Assembly: GCF_900113005.1 (NCBI RefSeq)
Contig: NZ_FONW01000005.1
Coordinates: forward strand, 124,001-188,000
Reading direction: 5' to 3'
Length of the DNA: 64,000 nt
Origin: Sunxiuqinia elliptica
GTDB lineage: Bacteria; Bacteroidota; Bacteroidia; Bacteroidales; Prolixibacteraceae
In this document: piece after piece, positions 26,363-35,508 of the stretch
Layout of the letters: each line of letters starts with the position of its first letter
Position numbering within the stretch: position 1 is the stretch's first letter
Program-made: the position numbers and the translations under genes
The notes under the pieces: generated by a model
The model's database searches: none
What the model was told of the DNA's origin: nothing
The model's input: only the letters and a program-made list of their open reading frames with translations

Positions 26363-28063
26363 TTATTTGGCCCACCACAATTTGGTGTCTTGTGTGTTGG
26401 GGCCTTGAATGCCGATTGCAATATTAACATTGGCACCATTAGTGTTAATGGCTTGATTACCGTAGCGCATGCGCTGTGGGTAGTCGCCGTTGATATCTCC
26501 TGCTGCGAAAATATCAAAGTCGCTTACTCCTTGAGCAAGTTCTGTGGGGTAGCCTGTGTCGCGAACAATTGCCCAAGCTTCAAAGCCATCGGTGTAGGAA
26601 ACGATCCAGCGTTGGGTGGCAATTTTCTCAAGCATTTCGTCGGTAGAACCATTTAGTTGTGCCATATCTTCTTCTGCGAGGAAGGTTTCAATTGCACCGC
26701 TGTTTACATCCCAAAGCAGCATTGCTTGGCGAATTCCTTCTTGGTAATGGGCTTGAGCATCTCCACTTCCAAAACCTTTAACAATGGCTTCTGCTTGTAG
26801 AAAGTGGCCCTCCGCTGCAGTCATTGCAATTTCAGGGAACATGTCACCAGAACCTTTTCTTTGAATTACGATTTCAGCTGGAGTTGACCAGAATCCATAA
26901 GCAGAGTATGGATAGGTGTCGCCATTCAGACGAGTTGGTTGGCCGATGTAATAAAAGTTCTCGGCCATTTCAATTGTTACCACTTTTTTACCTTTGTCAT
27001 TGACGCCATCTGTGCGTGTGTATTCTGCTCCTGCTTCTTCCAGAACGGCAAGGACATAGTCAACTCGTTTGTCGAACAATGCAGCTTCTGGTCCGTCGGG
27101 CTCAACAAATTCGTTGGTGCCACCTGCTGCGGGTTTTGCATATTTCTCTAAACGAGGATCGTTGTTGTTTCGAAGGTTGTCTATAAGTGTTTTTCCGACA
27201 GTCCAATCAGAGCCTGTTCCGAAATTGTACCATACATCGCCATAAGCAGCACTGCTCCATTGTGATTGGATTTCATCTTTTTGTAATAGGCAGTTCTCAT
27301 CGCTAGCTTCCAAAAGAGGAGCTCCGAGAGCTTGTGTAATGGCAGATTGAGCAAAGTCCGCACCTGGGGCTCCGTAAGCCCGTAGTCCCATTCTTAGTTT
27401 TAAAGTGTTTGCTAGCTTCTTCCATTTTTGCAGGTCGCCATCAAAATAGAGGTCGTTATCGCCAACATCGTCTACGTTGGAGCCGGTCTTGGTTTCATCG
27501 CCAATGATTTGCATGGCTTCGTCCAATTCAGCTATTATTCCTTGGTAGATGACTGCTTGCTCATCGAATTTGGGGAGGGTGATATCTGGGTTTCCTGCTT
27601 CGGAGTAGGGAAGCATTCCGAAAACATCGGTATACATCTGGAAGTAGAGTCCTTTCATGACCAGTCCAATTGCATACATGTACTGGTTTTCAAATTCACC
27701 TCCCGTTTTCACCAGTTTCATGTAGTTGTCAAGGTTTCCGAGATAGCCAGCAAGCCATCCCCAAGAAGCATCTGTGTAACCACTATTGTAGGCATAGCCT
27801 AAGGCATCAGACCACCAGCTTCCGTTGAAGCCAAAGCAGAAATGTCCTGCGTAGCGGTCAGCGTGGATTAAGTGTGCCCTCCAGTATGGGAAACGGTCTG
27901 GAGCATACAGCCGAACCTGAGGGCCGGTAAGGAAGAATTTCGCGCTTACTTCGTCTTTGGTAAATGCATCCGGTTTGATATTCATTTCATCAAAATCCGA
28001 AGTACAGTTGCTCATGACGGTAACCATGAATAGTAAAATCAGTAATCTATATATTGCTTTCAT
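26363..28063 (-). CDS. SusD/RagB-type outer-membrane lipoprotein (SusD3)
   Basis: 566 residues, shorter than SusD1 and SusD2. The leader ends at lipobox MSNC (Cys20), then SDFDEMNIKPDAFT, the SusD-like 2 subgroup start. The central helical segment KLANTLKLRMGLRAYG (about 215-230) and the closing GPNTQDTKLWWAK resemble SusD1, which also ends in a WWAK motif. It starts 19 bp after SusC3. Confidence 0.92.
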   Translation of the reverse strand: MKAIYRLLILLFMVTVMSNCTSDFDEMNIKPDAFTKDEVSAKFFLTGPQVRLYAPDRFPYWRAHLIHADRYAGHFCFGFNGSWWSDALGYAYNSGYTDASWGWLAGYLGNLDNYMKLVKTGGEFENQYMYAIGLVMKGLYFQMYTDVFGMLPYSEAGNPDITLPKFDEQAVIYQGIIAELDEAMQIIGDETKTGSNVDDVGDNDLYFDGDLQKWKKLANTLKLRMGLRAYGAPGADFAQSAITQALGAPLLEASDENCLLQKDEIQSQWSSAAYGDVWYNFGTGSDWTVGKTLIDNLRNNNDPRLEKYAKPAAGGTNEFVEPDGPEAALFDKRVDYVLAVLEEAGAEYTRTDGVNDKGKKVVTIEMAENFYYIGQPTRLNGDTYPYSAYGFWSTPAEIVIQRKGSGDMFPEIAMTAAEGHFLQAEAIVKGFGSGDAQAHYQEGIRQAMLLWDVNSGAIETFLAEEDMAQLNGSTDEMLEKIATQRWIVSYTDGFEAWAIVRDTGYPTELAQGVSDFDIFAAGDINGDYPQRMRYGNQAINTNGANVNIAIGIQGPNTQDTKLWWAK

Positions 28064-28082
28064 TGTCTATTATTTTTTTGGG

Positions 28083-31000
28083 TTAAAATTTAATATTCAG
28101 ATTGACCCCAATACTTCGGTTGGTGGGTAGGTTATATGATAAGATACCCTGCCCATTGTTACCGGTACCCAAACTTGCTTCCGGGTCGACATGATCAATG
28201 TCTTTATAAATAAAGAAGAGGTTTCGACCAATTAATCCAACCGTGGCGCTTTGAATGAATGTGCCATCGAAAACAGATCTTGGAACTTTGTAGGATAATA
28301 CCATTTCCCGAAGTCTTACGTTGGTTTGGTCGAATACGTAGTTGGAGGCTATGCCTGAATAGGCACTCCAATAATCTTGTCCACTAATTTTGATGGTGTT
28401 TGCGGTGAATCCACTTTCTTCATCACCAATTACACCGTCAACAACAATTCCTTCTTCTCTGTACTGCAATGTTTTTGGAGTTACACCACTACCATCCAGA
28501 GCTGCTTCGGTTGCTGAGTAGATTTCTCCTCCAACGCGCGCGTCGATTAAGAAACGCAGGGAAAGGTTCTTATAGCTGAGGCTGTTGGTGAGACCACCAA
28601 TCCAGTCGGGCTGTGCATTTCCTAGCTTTTCTTTGTCGGCAGATGCTCGTGGTTTTCCTTCATCATTTAGCCAGATGTCTCCATTGCTGTTGCGTCGCCA
28701 AGTTGTCCCCCAGATATCCAGGAAGCCTCCGTTTACTGTTGCTTGAATGTTGAGGTTTCCAGAATTGGTTGTATTTAATACGTGGCTCTCTAAGCCTTCG
28801 ATTAAGTCTTTAAGTTTATTCTCATTTTTAGAGAAGTTGAACGATACATCCCATTTGAAGTTACTTGTCTGGACAGGAACACCGCCAACTAGAATCTCAA
28901 TACCGGTATTCTCCATTTCTCCAATGTTTTCTCTGAAGTTAGAATAGCCAGTAGCTGCCGGTACTGGTACATTGTATATTAAATCCTCTGTTTTGATGTT
29001 GTACCAAGAGATGTCGGTGTATAGACGATTGCTCAGCAAGCTAGCTTCCAATCCTACTTCAAACGATGTAATGTTCTCTGGTTTTAAGTCAGGATTGAAT
29101 TTAGTAGATGGCCTGGAGAGTTGTGTTCTTCCTAAATAGCCGTCTTGGGCAATGTTGAAGTAGTCGTAAAGCTGATAAACGCCAGTGTCGTTACCTACCT
29201 GAGCCCAGCTGGTTCTCAGTTTCATGATGTTGAAGACTGTGTTCTCTGGATCGAAGAAATGATCAGTCAAAATGGAAAAACTAACAGATGGATAAAAGTA
29301 TGATCTGTTGTCTTTGGATAGTGCTGATGACCAGTCGTTCCTTGCAGTCAGATCCAAGTAGACAAAGTCTTGGTAGGAGAGACTTGCTGAGGCATATAGC
29401 GAGTTTACTTCTTTTTCCTGTAAAGGAGTATTTGTTGGGCGAATTGTTCTTGCATTGTTCAGGAATACTCTTGTTGGAATTTTAAAGTCTTCCGCAAAAA
29501 TAGTCATCGCATCATACATACGGTAGGAATGGTTTCCTCCTGCTTGAGCGGCTAAGCTGAAATCTTGCGTGATGTCTTTGTCGAACATGAGTAAGAAGTC
29601 TGCATTGGTTTCAGCTGATCTGGATTGGCTGACATTCATCCTACCAGATGTGTAGAAGTGGTGTCCTGGTTTGCTAATGCTATTCCCTTTCACATTGGCT
29701 ACGTCGGTTCCAATTCTTATAAAAGCGGATAGCCAGTCTGTGAAATCATAGGATACCTTGGTGAAGCCAATGAAGCGCTCTCTCCTGTTAGTGTTTTCGT
29801 CATGGCGCAAAATCCAATATGGGTTTGCTCCCAGAATGCTATACGAGATTGAGTTTAACGATTCTTCTGGTTTTTGGAACGTTTCTAAGTCACGAATATC
29901 CACATTTCGCGGCATACCTAGAACATAGGCCAATACGCCTTCAGAGCCCTGTGAGACTCTGTTGGTCAAGTCCTGTATAAAGTAGGTGGCTTTTGCATCG
30001 ACTTTAAATTTGTCGGTCAGGTTGGCCGTTCCACGTAGGTTGAAACTGTGGCTATTGAGTTTTGAATTAGGTAATACCGATTCGGTGAAGTTATTGGTGT
30101 AGGAGAAGCGTACGCTAAAGTCTTTGCTTCCACCATCAAGAGCTACCGAATTGATGTATTTGCCTGCTGTTCTAAAGAAGTCTTCCACATTGGAGGATTG
30201 GGCTACATAGGGCCTTTCTTCTCCGGTGTAGTAAAGTTGGCTGCTTCCGTCCATTTTTGGGCCCCAAGAGCCAGCGCTCTGTTTGAGCTCGTCAACAGTT
30301 GCCGGGATGTTTCCCTGAGTTCCTTGACCGTATTCGTTTTGGTAGTCGGGCAGTTCCATTGGGTTGTCAAAGGTGATGTTTGAGTTAATGGAAACGCCGA
30401 GTCCTTGCCCTTTTTTTCCTGTTTTGGTTGTGATAAGCAATACACCATTACCGGCACGTGATCCATATAGTGCTGCTGCGTTCGGGCCTTTCAAAACAGA
30501 TATCGATGCAATGTCATCTGGATTGATGTCGGTGATACCACCGCCTGTTACGGTACTGGAATATACACTACCGCCACTGTTGGATCCTCTATCGTCAATT
30601 GGAACACCATCCACAACAATCAGTGGCTGGTTGTTTCCGGTGATAGAATTGTTACCGCGAATGACAACCCGTGATCCACTACCCGGGCCACCCGTTCCTT
30701 GGGTGATGACAACCCCTGCTACTTTTCCGGCAAGAGAGTTTAGGGCGTTGTGGTCTTTGACCAATGCAATTTCATCGCTTCCGACTTCGGTAACTGCATA
30801 TCCCAGGGCTTTCTTTTCCCTTGAGATACCAAGGGCTGTTACGACAACTTCATCCAGTCCGGTAGTTTCAGGATCCATGACAAGGTTGTAGGTTGCTGAA
30901 CTGGATACTGTTGTTCGATGAGTTTGCATACCAATAAAAGAGAATGCAACTTCTGATCCGGAAGGAACATTGAGTGTGTAAAAACCATCCAGGTTAGTGA

Positions 31001-31178
31001 TGGTTCCAGTAGTCGTTCCTTCAATAACAACAGAGACTCCGGGGAGCGGAGCTCCATCTTCTGAGCTGGTGACAGTTCCGGAAATTGTTACCGTTTGTGC
31101 GGCGATAAAGCCTGTTCCAGCTAAAAGTACTAAGAGTGTGAGTAAGTACTTCCCTAACCATTTTTTTCTTCGATTCAT
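28083..31178 (-). CDS. SusC/RagA TonB-dependent transporter (SusC3)
   Basis: 1031 residues. Signal peptide (ending FIAAQ), CarboxypepD_reg-like domain (SSEDGAPLPGVSVVIEG), plug (LDEVVVTALGISREKKALGYAV, VIRGNNSITGNNQPLIVVDG, VLKGPNAAALYGSRAGNGVLLITTK) and barrel ending LNIKF. No STN domain. It is the more distant of the three array SusCs in its N-terminal domain, yet clearly of the same lineage. ROK4 ends 46 bp upstream, and the spacer again contains a TTAATTATGTAAA-like leader. Confidence 0.96.
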   Translation of the reverse strand: MNRRKKWLGKYLLTLLVLLAGTGFIAAQTVTISGTVTSSEDGAPLPGVSVVIEGTTTGTITNLDGFYTLNVPSGSEVAFSFIGMQTHRTTVSSSATYNLVMDPETTGLDEVVVTALGISREKKALGYAVTEVGSDEIALVKDHNALNSLAGKVAGVVITQGTGGPGSGSRVVIRGNNSITGNNQPLIVVDGVPIDDRGSNSGGSVYSSTVTGGGITDINPDDIASISVLKGPNAAALYGSRAGNGVLLITTKTGKKGQGLGVSINSNITFDNPMELPDYQNEYGQGTQGNIPATVDELKQSAGSWGPKMDGSSQLYYTGEERPYVAQSSNVEDFFRTAGKYINSVALDGGSKDFSVRFSYTNNFTESVLPNSKLNSHSFNLRGTANLTDKFKVDAKATYFIQDLTNRVSQGSEGVLAYVLGMPRNVDIRDLETFQKPEESLNSISYSILGANPYWILRHDENTNRRERFIGFTKVSYDFTDWLSAFIRIGTDVANVKGNSISKPGHHFYTSGRMNVSQSRSAETNADFLLMFDKDITQDFSLAAQAGGNHSYRMYDAMTIFAEDFKIPTRVFLNNARTIRPTNTPLQEKEVNSLYASASLSYQDFVYLDLTARNDWSSALSKDNRSYFYPSVSFSILTDHFFDPENTVFNIMKLRTSWAQVGNDTGVYQLYDYFNIAQDGYLGRTQLSRPSTKFNPDLKPENITSFEVGLEASLLSNRLYTDISWYNIKTEDLIYNVPVPAATGYSNFRENIGEMENTGIEILVGGVPVQTSNFKWDVSFNFSKNENKLKDLIEGLESHVLNTTNSGNLNIQATVNGGFLDIWGTTWRRNSNGDIWLNDEGKPRASADKEKLGNAQPDWIGGLTNSLSYKNLSLRFLIDARVGGEIYSATEAALDGSGVTPKTLQYREEGIVVDGVIGDEESGFTANTIKISGQDYWSAYSGIASNYVFDQTNVRLREMVLSYKVPRSVFDGTFIQSATVGLIGRNLFFIYKDIDHVDPEASLGTGNNGQGILSYNLPTNRSIGVNLNIKF

Positions 31179-31224
31179 AGAGTTAAGTTTACATAATTAA
31201 TAAAAGATAAATATTAGGTAAATT

Positions 31225-32469
31225 TTAAGAGAGATAATACGGTCCAACTGACTTGTCGCTGAATATCTTCTGAAAAACCATGACGGCAACTCCCTTTAAT
31301 CCTGAGTGTTCTCCCATTTCCGAAATCTCAATTTTGACATTGTTTAGAATACTTTCCAAACAGTATTGATTAAGGGTTTGCTGTATTGGTACTAAAACAT
31401 ATTGCTGGGCTTTTGCCAGTGGTCCGTTGAGTACGATTAATTCGGGGTTATATAGCTGGATGAGGATGGAAAGTCCCCATGCCAGCTTTTTACTTAGTTC
31501 ATTTAGTAATGATATCGAGAGTTCGTCACCATTCTTCGCACACTGTATAATATTTTGAATGGTCAGTTTTGTCGGCTCGTTCTTAAATCTTTTAGTAAGT
31601 TGTGATACTGCTCCTTTTTTTATTTGCTCCCGAGTCATATTGAGTAGGGTTTGGGCAGAGGCAATGGTTTGTAAGCAGCCTTGTTTGCCGCACTCGCAAA
31701 GTTGTCCTTCAGGCAAAACTCGAATGTGGCTGAACTCGCCAGCACTTCCGCTGCTTCCCTGAAAAATTTGGCCGTTTAAAATAACGCCAAGCCCGAGTCC
31801 CCAGTGCCAGTTAAGTACCAAGGTGTTTTGTGTTTTCTGTGCCTTCCCGAAGACAAATTCTCCTAGTGCTTGCATGCGAGCATCGTTTTCAATGTATATC
31901 GGAATATCAAATTGTTGACTCAGGCGGTGTTTTATATTCTGTAGGGCTGGATTTTTGATGGTTCTGTTGATTCCGTTATCGGTATCGATTAACCCAGGCA
32001 TACTGACGCCGATAGCAATGATCTGGTTGCGATTTAAGTGAGATTCTTGTAGTAATGTTTTTAGTGCTTTTTCCGCTTGGAGTGGAAAGTCAGGATCATT
32101 AATTGTTGTGTCAAATTCGTATATCGAAGATATTGTCTTGTTGAGGCTGTTAAATATAGTTGCCTTTGCGTTATGGTGTCCAAGCTCGATGGAAAGAATG
32201 TGAAATGCATCTGAGGCGTGGCTGTATAGGGCAGGTCGTCTTCCTCCTTTCGATTCTCCAACTCCTGGAATGTAGACGATTCTCTCGTGGATTAGATCAT
32301 CCAGTACAGCTCGAATTGTGGGAAGACTGACATGTGTTTTTTTGCTTAAAGAAGATGCTGTTTGCGGATGCTTTTTGTATAAAAAAAGAAGTATCTGCAT
32401 TCGCAATTTATAGCGCCTTAGTTCACTGATCGCCATTCGCTCCGTATCCTCTGTCCTGCGTGTTACCAT
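31225..32469 (-). CDS. ROK-family transcriptional regulator (ROK4)
   Basis: 414 residues, the most divergent of the four ROK paralogues but collinear. HTH (TASSLSKKTHVSLPTIRAVLDDL), sugar-binding/degenerate ATP region (IELGHHNAKA), IENDARMQALGE, and zinc site CECGKQGC. It leads the outermost cassette (ROK4-SusC3-SusD3). The expected function is a repressor or activator of susCD responding to an internalised sugar or phosphosugar. Confidence 0.92.
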   Translation of the reverse strand: MVTRRTEDTERMAISELRRYKLRMQILLFLYKKHPQTASSLSKKTHVSLPTIRAVLDDLIHERIVYIPGVGESKGGRRPALYSHASDAFHILSIELGHHNAKATIFNSLNKTISSIYEFDTTINDPDFPLQAEKALKTLLQESHLNRNQIIAIGVSMPGLIDTDNGINRTIKNPALQNIKHRLSQQFDIPIYIENDARMQALGEFVFGKAQKTQNTLVLNWHWGLGLGVILNGQIFQGSSGSAGEFSHIRVLPEGQLCECGKQGCLQTIASAQTLLNMTREQIKKGAVSQLTKRFKNEPTKLTIQNIIQCAKNGDELSISLLNELSKKLAWGLSILIQLYNPELIVLNGPLAKAQQYVLVPIQQTLNQYCLESILNNVKIEISEMGEHSGLKGVAVMVFQKIFSDKSVGPYYLS

Positions 32470-32939
32470 ATAGCTTTCCTGTTACAAGCAATAATGCGCT
32501 GGAGGATTTTAGCAAGTAGTAGTCGTAATAGTAAAAGTTTTTCTTTTCTAAATACTTAAACGAAAATACTTTAAAAAGTTTTTAAATGATAGTTATCAAA
32601 AATGTTAAAAAACATACTCGTGAGTATCTTTTTAGACTGTATTGATGACTGTTTATGTCAATTTGATTTTTATATATTTGTTTTTCATTTTTATTGATTA
32701 TGTTTTTGTAAACTTGTAAAGGAAATGTGTGCTATAAAGCAATAGTCTTTGTTTGAATATCAACAAAAGGATAGCTTTTTGTTGATATTACGGTTTATGA
32801 AAAATGAAACATAAATGAATAAAAAGTTACATAAATAGGAGAAAATGCGCTTTAATTCACCTTTTTTTATTTGTTTTTTGTGCTTTTTTTAGAGGATTTA
32901 AAGAACAAAAAGTTTAGTTTATTACTTGTAAGCTTTCTT
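32470..32939. other. Intergenic region upstream of ROK4
   Basis: No ORF supported. Three elements stand out. The first is a TATTTTCGTTT box (minus strand, around 32557-32568), also found upstream of ROK1 and ROK2. The second is an inverted repeat ATACTC-GT-GAGTAT at 32614-32627. The third is a 13-bp perfect stem, AATATCAACAAAA / TTTTGTTGATATT, at 32756-32789. The hairpin has no T run after it, so it is at best a weak terminator for the VOC gene; the first two may belong to ROK4 control. Confidence 0.45.
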
Positions 32940-33329
32940 TTAGTCAGGTGAGTGTACGCACACATGATTTCCCTCCGTGTCTTCGAAAATTGCAAAGTAG
33001 CCAATCTCATCAGTTATTTTCGTTTTGGGTTGAATGATTTTACCATTCGCAGGCTCTATTCGATTAAGTACTTTGGTTAAGTCTTTGCCTCCATTCAGGT
33101 ATACTTTGGTGCCTAATGCACTAGGCGTGTAACCATGTCCCTGGACAATGGCTCCGCCAACACCTTTTGATTCGGGATCCATCGGAAAGAATCCCATTCG
33201 AAGTGACCCCATCATTTGCTCGTATAGTTCACAATTCAAAATTGAAGAATAAAAAGCTTTTGCCCGTTCAAAGTTTAAAACAGGAATTTCAGCCCAAACA
33301 ATCGCATCTTTAAGGTTTTCCATATTCAT
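32940..33329 (-). CDS. VOC-family (glyoxalase-fold) protein
   Basis: 129 residues with the two-half beta-alpha-beta-beta-beta pattern of the vicinal oxygen chelate superfamily: IVWAEIPVLNFERAKAFYSSIL at the start and YFAIFEDTEGNHVCVHS at the end. Members are metal-dependent lyases, isomerases or dioxygenases, or binding proteins; nothing here fixes the substrate. An alternative ATG lies at codon 3. It is divergent from surE and unlinked in function to the ROK array as far as can be seen. Confidence 0.82.
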   Translation of the reverse strand: MNMENLKDAIVWAEIPVLNFERAKAFYSSILNCELYEQMMGSLRMGFFPMDPESKGVGGAIVQGHGYTPSALGTKVYLNGGKDLTKVLNRIEPANGKIIQPKTKITDEIGYFAIFEDTEGNHVCVHSPD

Positions 33330-33424
33330 AAGTTTTTATTTTTAGTTTAACGAGGCTCGCAATCAGTAGGTTCCATTGGGGATAAAATAGCAGCGTTTTT
33401 TTTAGTCAATCGAGAGGAGAAGCT

Positions 33425-33432
33425 TATCTTTG
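33425..33432 (+). promoter_or_regulatory. Probable -7 box of the surE promoter
   Basis: TATCTTTG matches TAnnTTTG, with a TTTAG sequence about 20 bp upstream as a weak -33 box. It lies 131 bp before the chosen surE ATG. It overlaps the first codon of the longest possible surE frame, arguing that the longest frame is not the real one. Confidence 0.5.
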
Positions 33433-33563
33433 TGGTTCGCAAAAAGTTGTCCTGTTGTGAAATGAATAGGAGTTTTTATTCTTCAAATTCACAGCGGATA
33501 AGAATTAAAAAATCATCGATGCTTCTCTATCTGAGAAACAGGAAGGTAGAGTATGCAGACGAA

Positions 33564-34343
33564 ATGAATAGTTTTATGGAGATGAAAGAACGCCCATTGA
33601 TTTTTATCACGAATGATGATGGTATCGAAGCTAAAGGTTTAAAAGAGGTGGCCGAAGTTATGCGTCTTTTTGGCGATGTTGTTGTTGTGGCTCCGGAGAT
33701 GGCTATGTCTGGAATGTCGAGCGCGATCTCAGTGGAAAGGCCACTTCGAGCGACAAAGGTACACGAAGAAGAAGGTTACATTGCTTATAAGTGCAGTGGA
33801 ACTCCGGTTGATTGTGTGAAGCTTGGCTTTAATCATTTAGTTGAACGCTTGCCAGATTTTGTAATCTCAGGCATTAATCATGGTGCGAACTCTTCCATTA
33901 GCGTGGTGTATTCCGGAACAATGGGAGCAGCGATTGAAGGCTGCTTGCATGGGGTGCCTTCAATTGGCTTTTCGTTGTGCGATTATGCACCTGATGCCGA
34001 TTTTTCGAAAGCTAAAATGTGGGTTGCAAGAGTGTTTCAATCAGTTTTTGAAAAAAGTTTACCTCCATTTGTCTGTTTAAATGTGAATATTCCAAAAGGT
34101 AATATCGAAGGTATTGAAGTATGTCGGCAAGCTGCGGGAAAATGGGTTGAGGAGCTGGAAAAACGCACTGACCCTCATCAGCGTGAGTACTATTGGTTGG
34201 CCGGATATTTCAAGAATTTTGAACCGGATGTGGAAGGTACGGACATGCATGCCTTGGATAATCAAAAGGTATCCGTGGTGCCTGTTAATGTTGATATGAC
34301 TTGCAGAGAGACTTTTATGCAAATGAGAGATTGGCAATTCTAA
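33564..34343 (+). CDS. surE: 5'/3'-nucleotidase (stationary-phase survival protein)
   Basis: Metal-dependent nucleoside monophosphate phosphatase. The N-terminal ITNDDG motif supplies the metal-binding Asp pair, followed by the SGMSSAISV and SGINHGAN motifs of the family. From the ATG at 33564 it is 259 residues, the usual size. ATGs at 33576 and 33582 are also possible and begin closer to the conserved core. A longer GTG-initiated frame is rejected because it starts on the promoter. The stop codon overlaps the ATG of the next small membrane protein gene. Confidence 0.93.
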   Translation: MNSFMEMKERPLIFITNDDGIEAKGLKEVAEVMRLFGDVVVVAPEMAMSGMSSAISVERPLRATKVHEEEGYIAYKCSGTPVDCVKLGFNHLVERLPDFVISGINHGANSSISVVYSGTMGAAIEGCLHGVPSIGFSLCDYAPDADFSKAKMWVARVFQSVFEKSLPPFVCLNVNIPKGNIEGIEVCRQAAGKWVEELEKRTDPHQREYYWLAGYFKNFEPDVEGTDMHALDNQKVSVVPVNVDMTCRETFMQMRDWQF

Positions 34344-34645
34344 TGGGGCGTTCATCCAATCATATTAATCACCTGAAATATGGTTTTTGGCCGGGGCTCG
34401 TTTTTCCGCTAATCATGTTTGTATTGATGTACCTGGTGCGTTACAATGAGGTTGGTCTTGGAGATTACCTGAAGAACTTATGGCGTTTCCAGATTCTTAT
34501 AAAACTGATGTCGCTCTGTGTTTTGCCCAACTTGCTCTTGTTTTTGGTTTTCTTTCAGAAAAAATATGATTTGGCTGCCCGTGGTGTATTGATGGCTACT
34601 TTCATCTATGCCTTTTTAGTTATTATTTCGGTGGCTTTTCAATAG
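34343..34645 (+). CDS. Small membrane protein of unknown function
   Basis: 100 residues with three predicted membrane helices (about 12-30, 45-70 and 78-98). The ATG overlaps the surE stop (TAATG), so translation is coupled. I do not recognise a named family. Tight linkage to surE, and to lpxB a little further on, may hint at an envelope role, but that is weak. Confidence 0.7.
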   Translation: MGRSSNHINHLKYGFWPGLVFPLIMFVLMYLVRYNEVGLGDYLKNLWRFQILIKLMSLCVLPNLLLFLVFFQKKYDLAARGVLMATFIYAFLVIISVAFQ

Positions 34646-34666
34646 ACTAGAAGCCCTCTTCTTTTA

Positions 34667-35068
34667 TTATAGATCACAGATATTCCTGATAATCCAGAAT
34701 CCAATTATAATTGTAAGGATTAGAAAAATTGCTGTTGTTCCATAAAGTGATTTCCGAAATTGCAGAATCTTTGGTGAAGGATTCTTTTTTAGATCAAGAT
34801 AAATTCCCATTAAAATATAAGGAAGGGATATTATTAAAAGCGGATTCGATTTGAAAGATCGACCTATATTTAAATGTAATAAATGGTGAATTGCTCGCTG
34901 TGATCCACAGCCAGCACATTTATATCCAGTTATTAATTTAAAAGGACAGGAGGGAAAGTGATTTGTAGTTTCGGGATTATAGCTCCAATAGTTCAGAACG
35001 ATAAATCCTAATAGTAAACTAATGACGATCCATTTTATTTTAGCTTGCCAAGAATCCAGCTGCAACAC
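34667..35068 (-). CDS. DUF2752-type membrane protein
   Basis: About 133 residues: an N-terminal helix, then CPFKLITGYKCAGCGSQRAIHHLL (here split as CPF, a GYKCAGCG core and RAIHHLL), the cysteine signature of DUF2752, followed by two more helices. No ATG is available near the front; a GTG at 35068 or the following TTG must start it, overlapping the end of the CD225 gene by about 29 bp. The pair faces against surE and lpxB, so it looks inserted between them. Function unknown. Confidence 0.75.
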   Translation of the reverse strand: MLQLDSWQAKIKWIVISLLLGFIVLNYWSYNPETTNHFPSCPFKLITGYKCAGCGSQRAIHHLLHLNIGRSFKSNPLLIISLPYILMGIYLDLKKNPSPKILQFRKSLYGTTAIFLILTIIIGFWIIRNICDL

Positions 35069-35318
35069 CCAAGATCATTAATATGAAATAAATGGCAATT
35101 CCTGCGATTCCGATAAAGAATCCTATTTTTGTCCACTTTCCAGCTTCACTTGATGCTCGCTGGGCTCCTTCTACGTCTTTTGCATAAAAACGGGATTCAA
35201 CTTTAGCTGCGTTGACAATCCCTGCAATTCCAAATGGAAGGCAACAAAATAGGGTTACTAAAATTGATTCAACCAACCATGTTTTTGGCGGTCTTTGATT
35301 CATTGGTTGATTTTCCAT
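35040..35318 (-). CDS. CD225/dispanin-family small membrane protein
   Basis: 92 residues with two hydrophobic helices, one near 15-35 (LVTLFCCLPFGIAGIVNA) and one near 68-90. Between them is the family-typical segment ending in a run like AQRASSEAGKW. The CCLPFGIAGIVNA stretch is the CD225 hallmark. It is cotranscribed with the DUF2752 gene. Its bacterial role is unknown; such proteins may affect membrane curvature or fusion, which is family knowledge and not visible here. Confidence 0.85.
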   Translation of the reverse strand: MENQPMNQRPPKTWLVESILVTLFCCLPFGIAGIVNAAKVESRFYAKDVEGAQRASSEAGKWTKIGFFIGIAGIAIYFILMILGVAAGFLAS

Positions 35319-35508
35319 CTCTTATTTTTAGTATTAATTAATTCTGTGATCGAAAGTAGCACTTTTCTGTCAAACTAAAAATGGAAAAATATTTTATATG
35401 TATCTTTTTTATGAATGGTATACATATGGCTTTCCCGATTTTTGGAGCTACTTTTGTGGCTCTGTTTTGAGAAAAGAATTGAGGGATAGTGTTTTAATTT
35501 GCGAAACT

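Noticed and set aside
33432-33563. 44-codon GTG-initiated N-terminal extension of SurE
   Set aside because: The GTG lies on the TATCTTTG promoter box, the extension is not SurE-like, and the family starts a few residues before ITNDDG.
35398-35508. 37-codon extension of LpxB
   Set aside because: LpxB proteins begin at the KYYFIAGEASGD segment; the extension has no family character.
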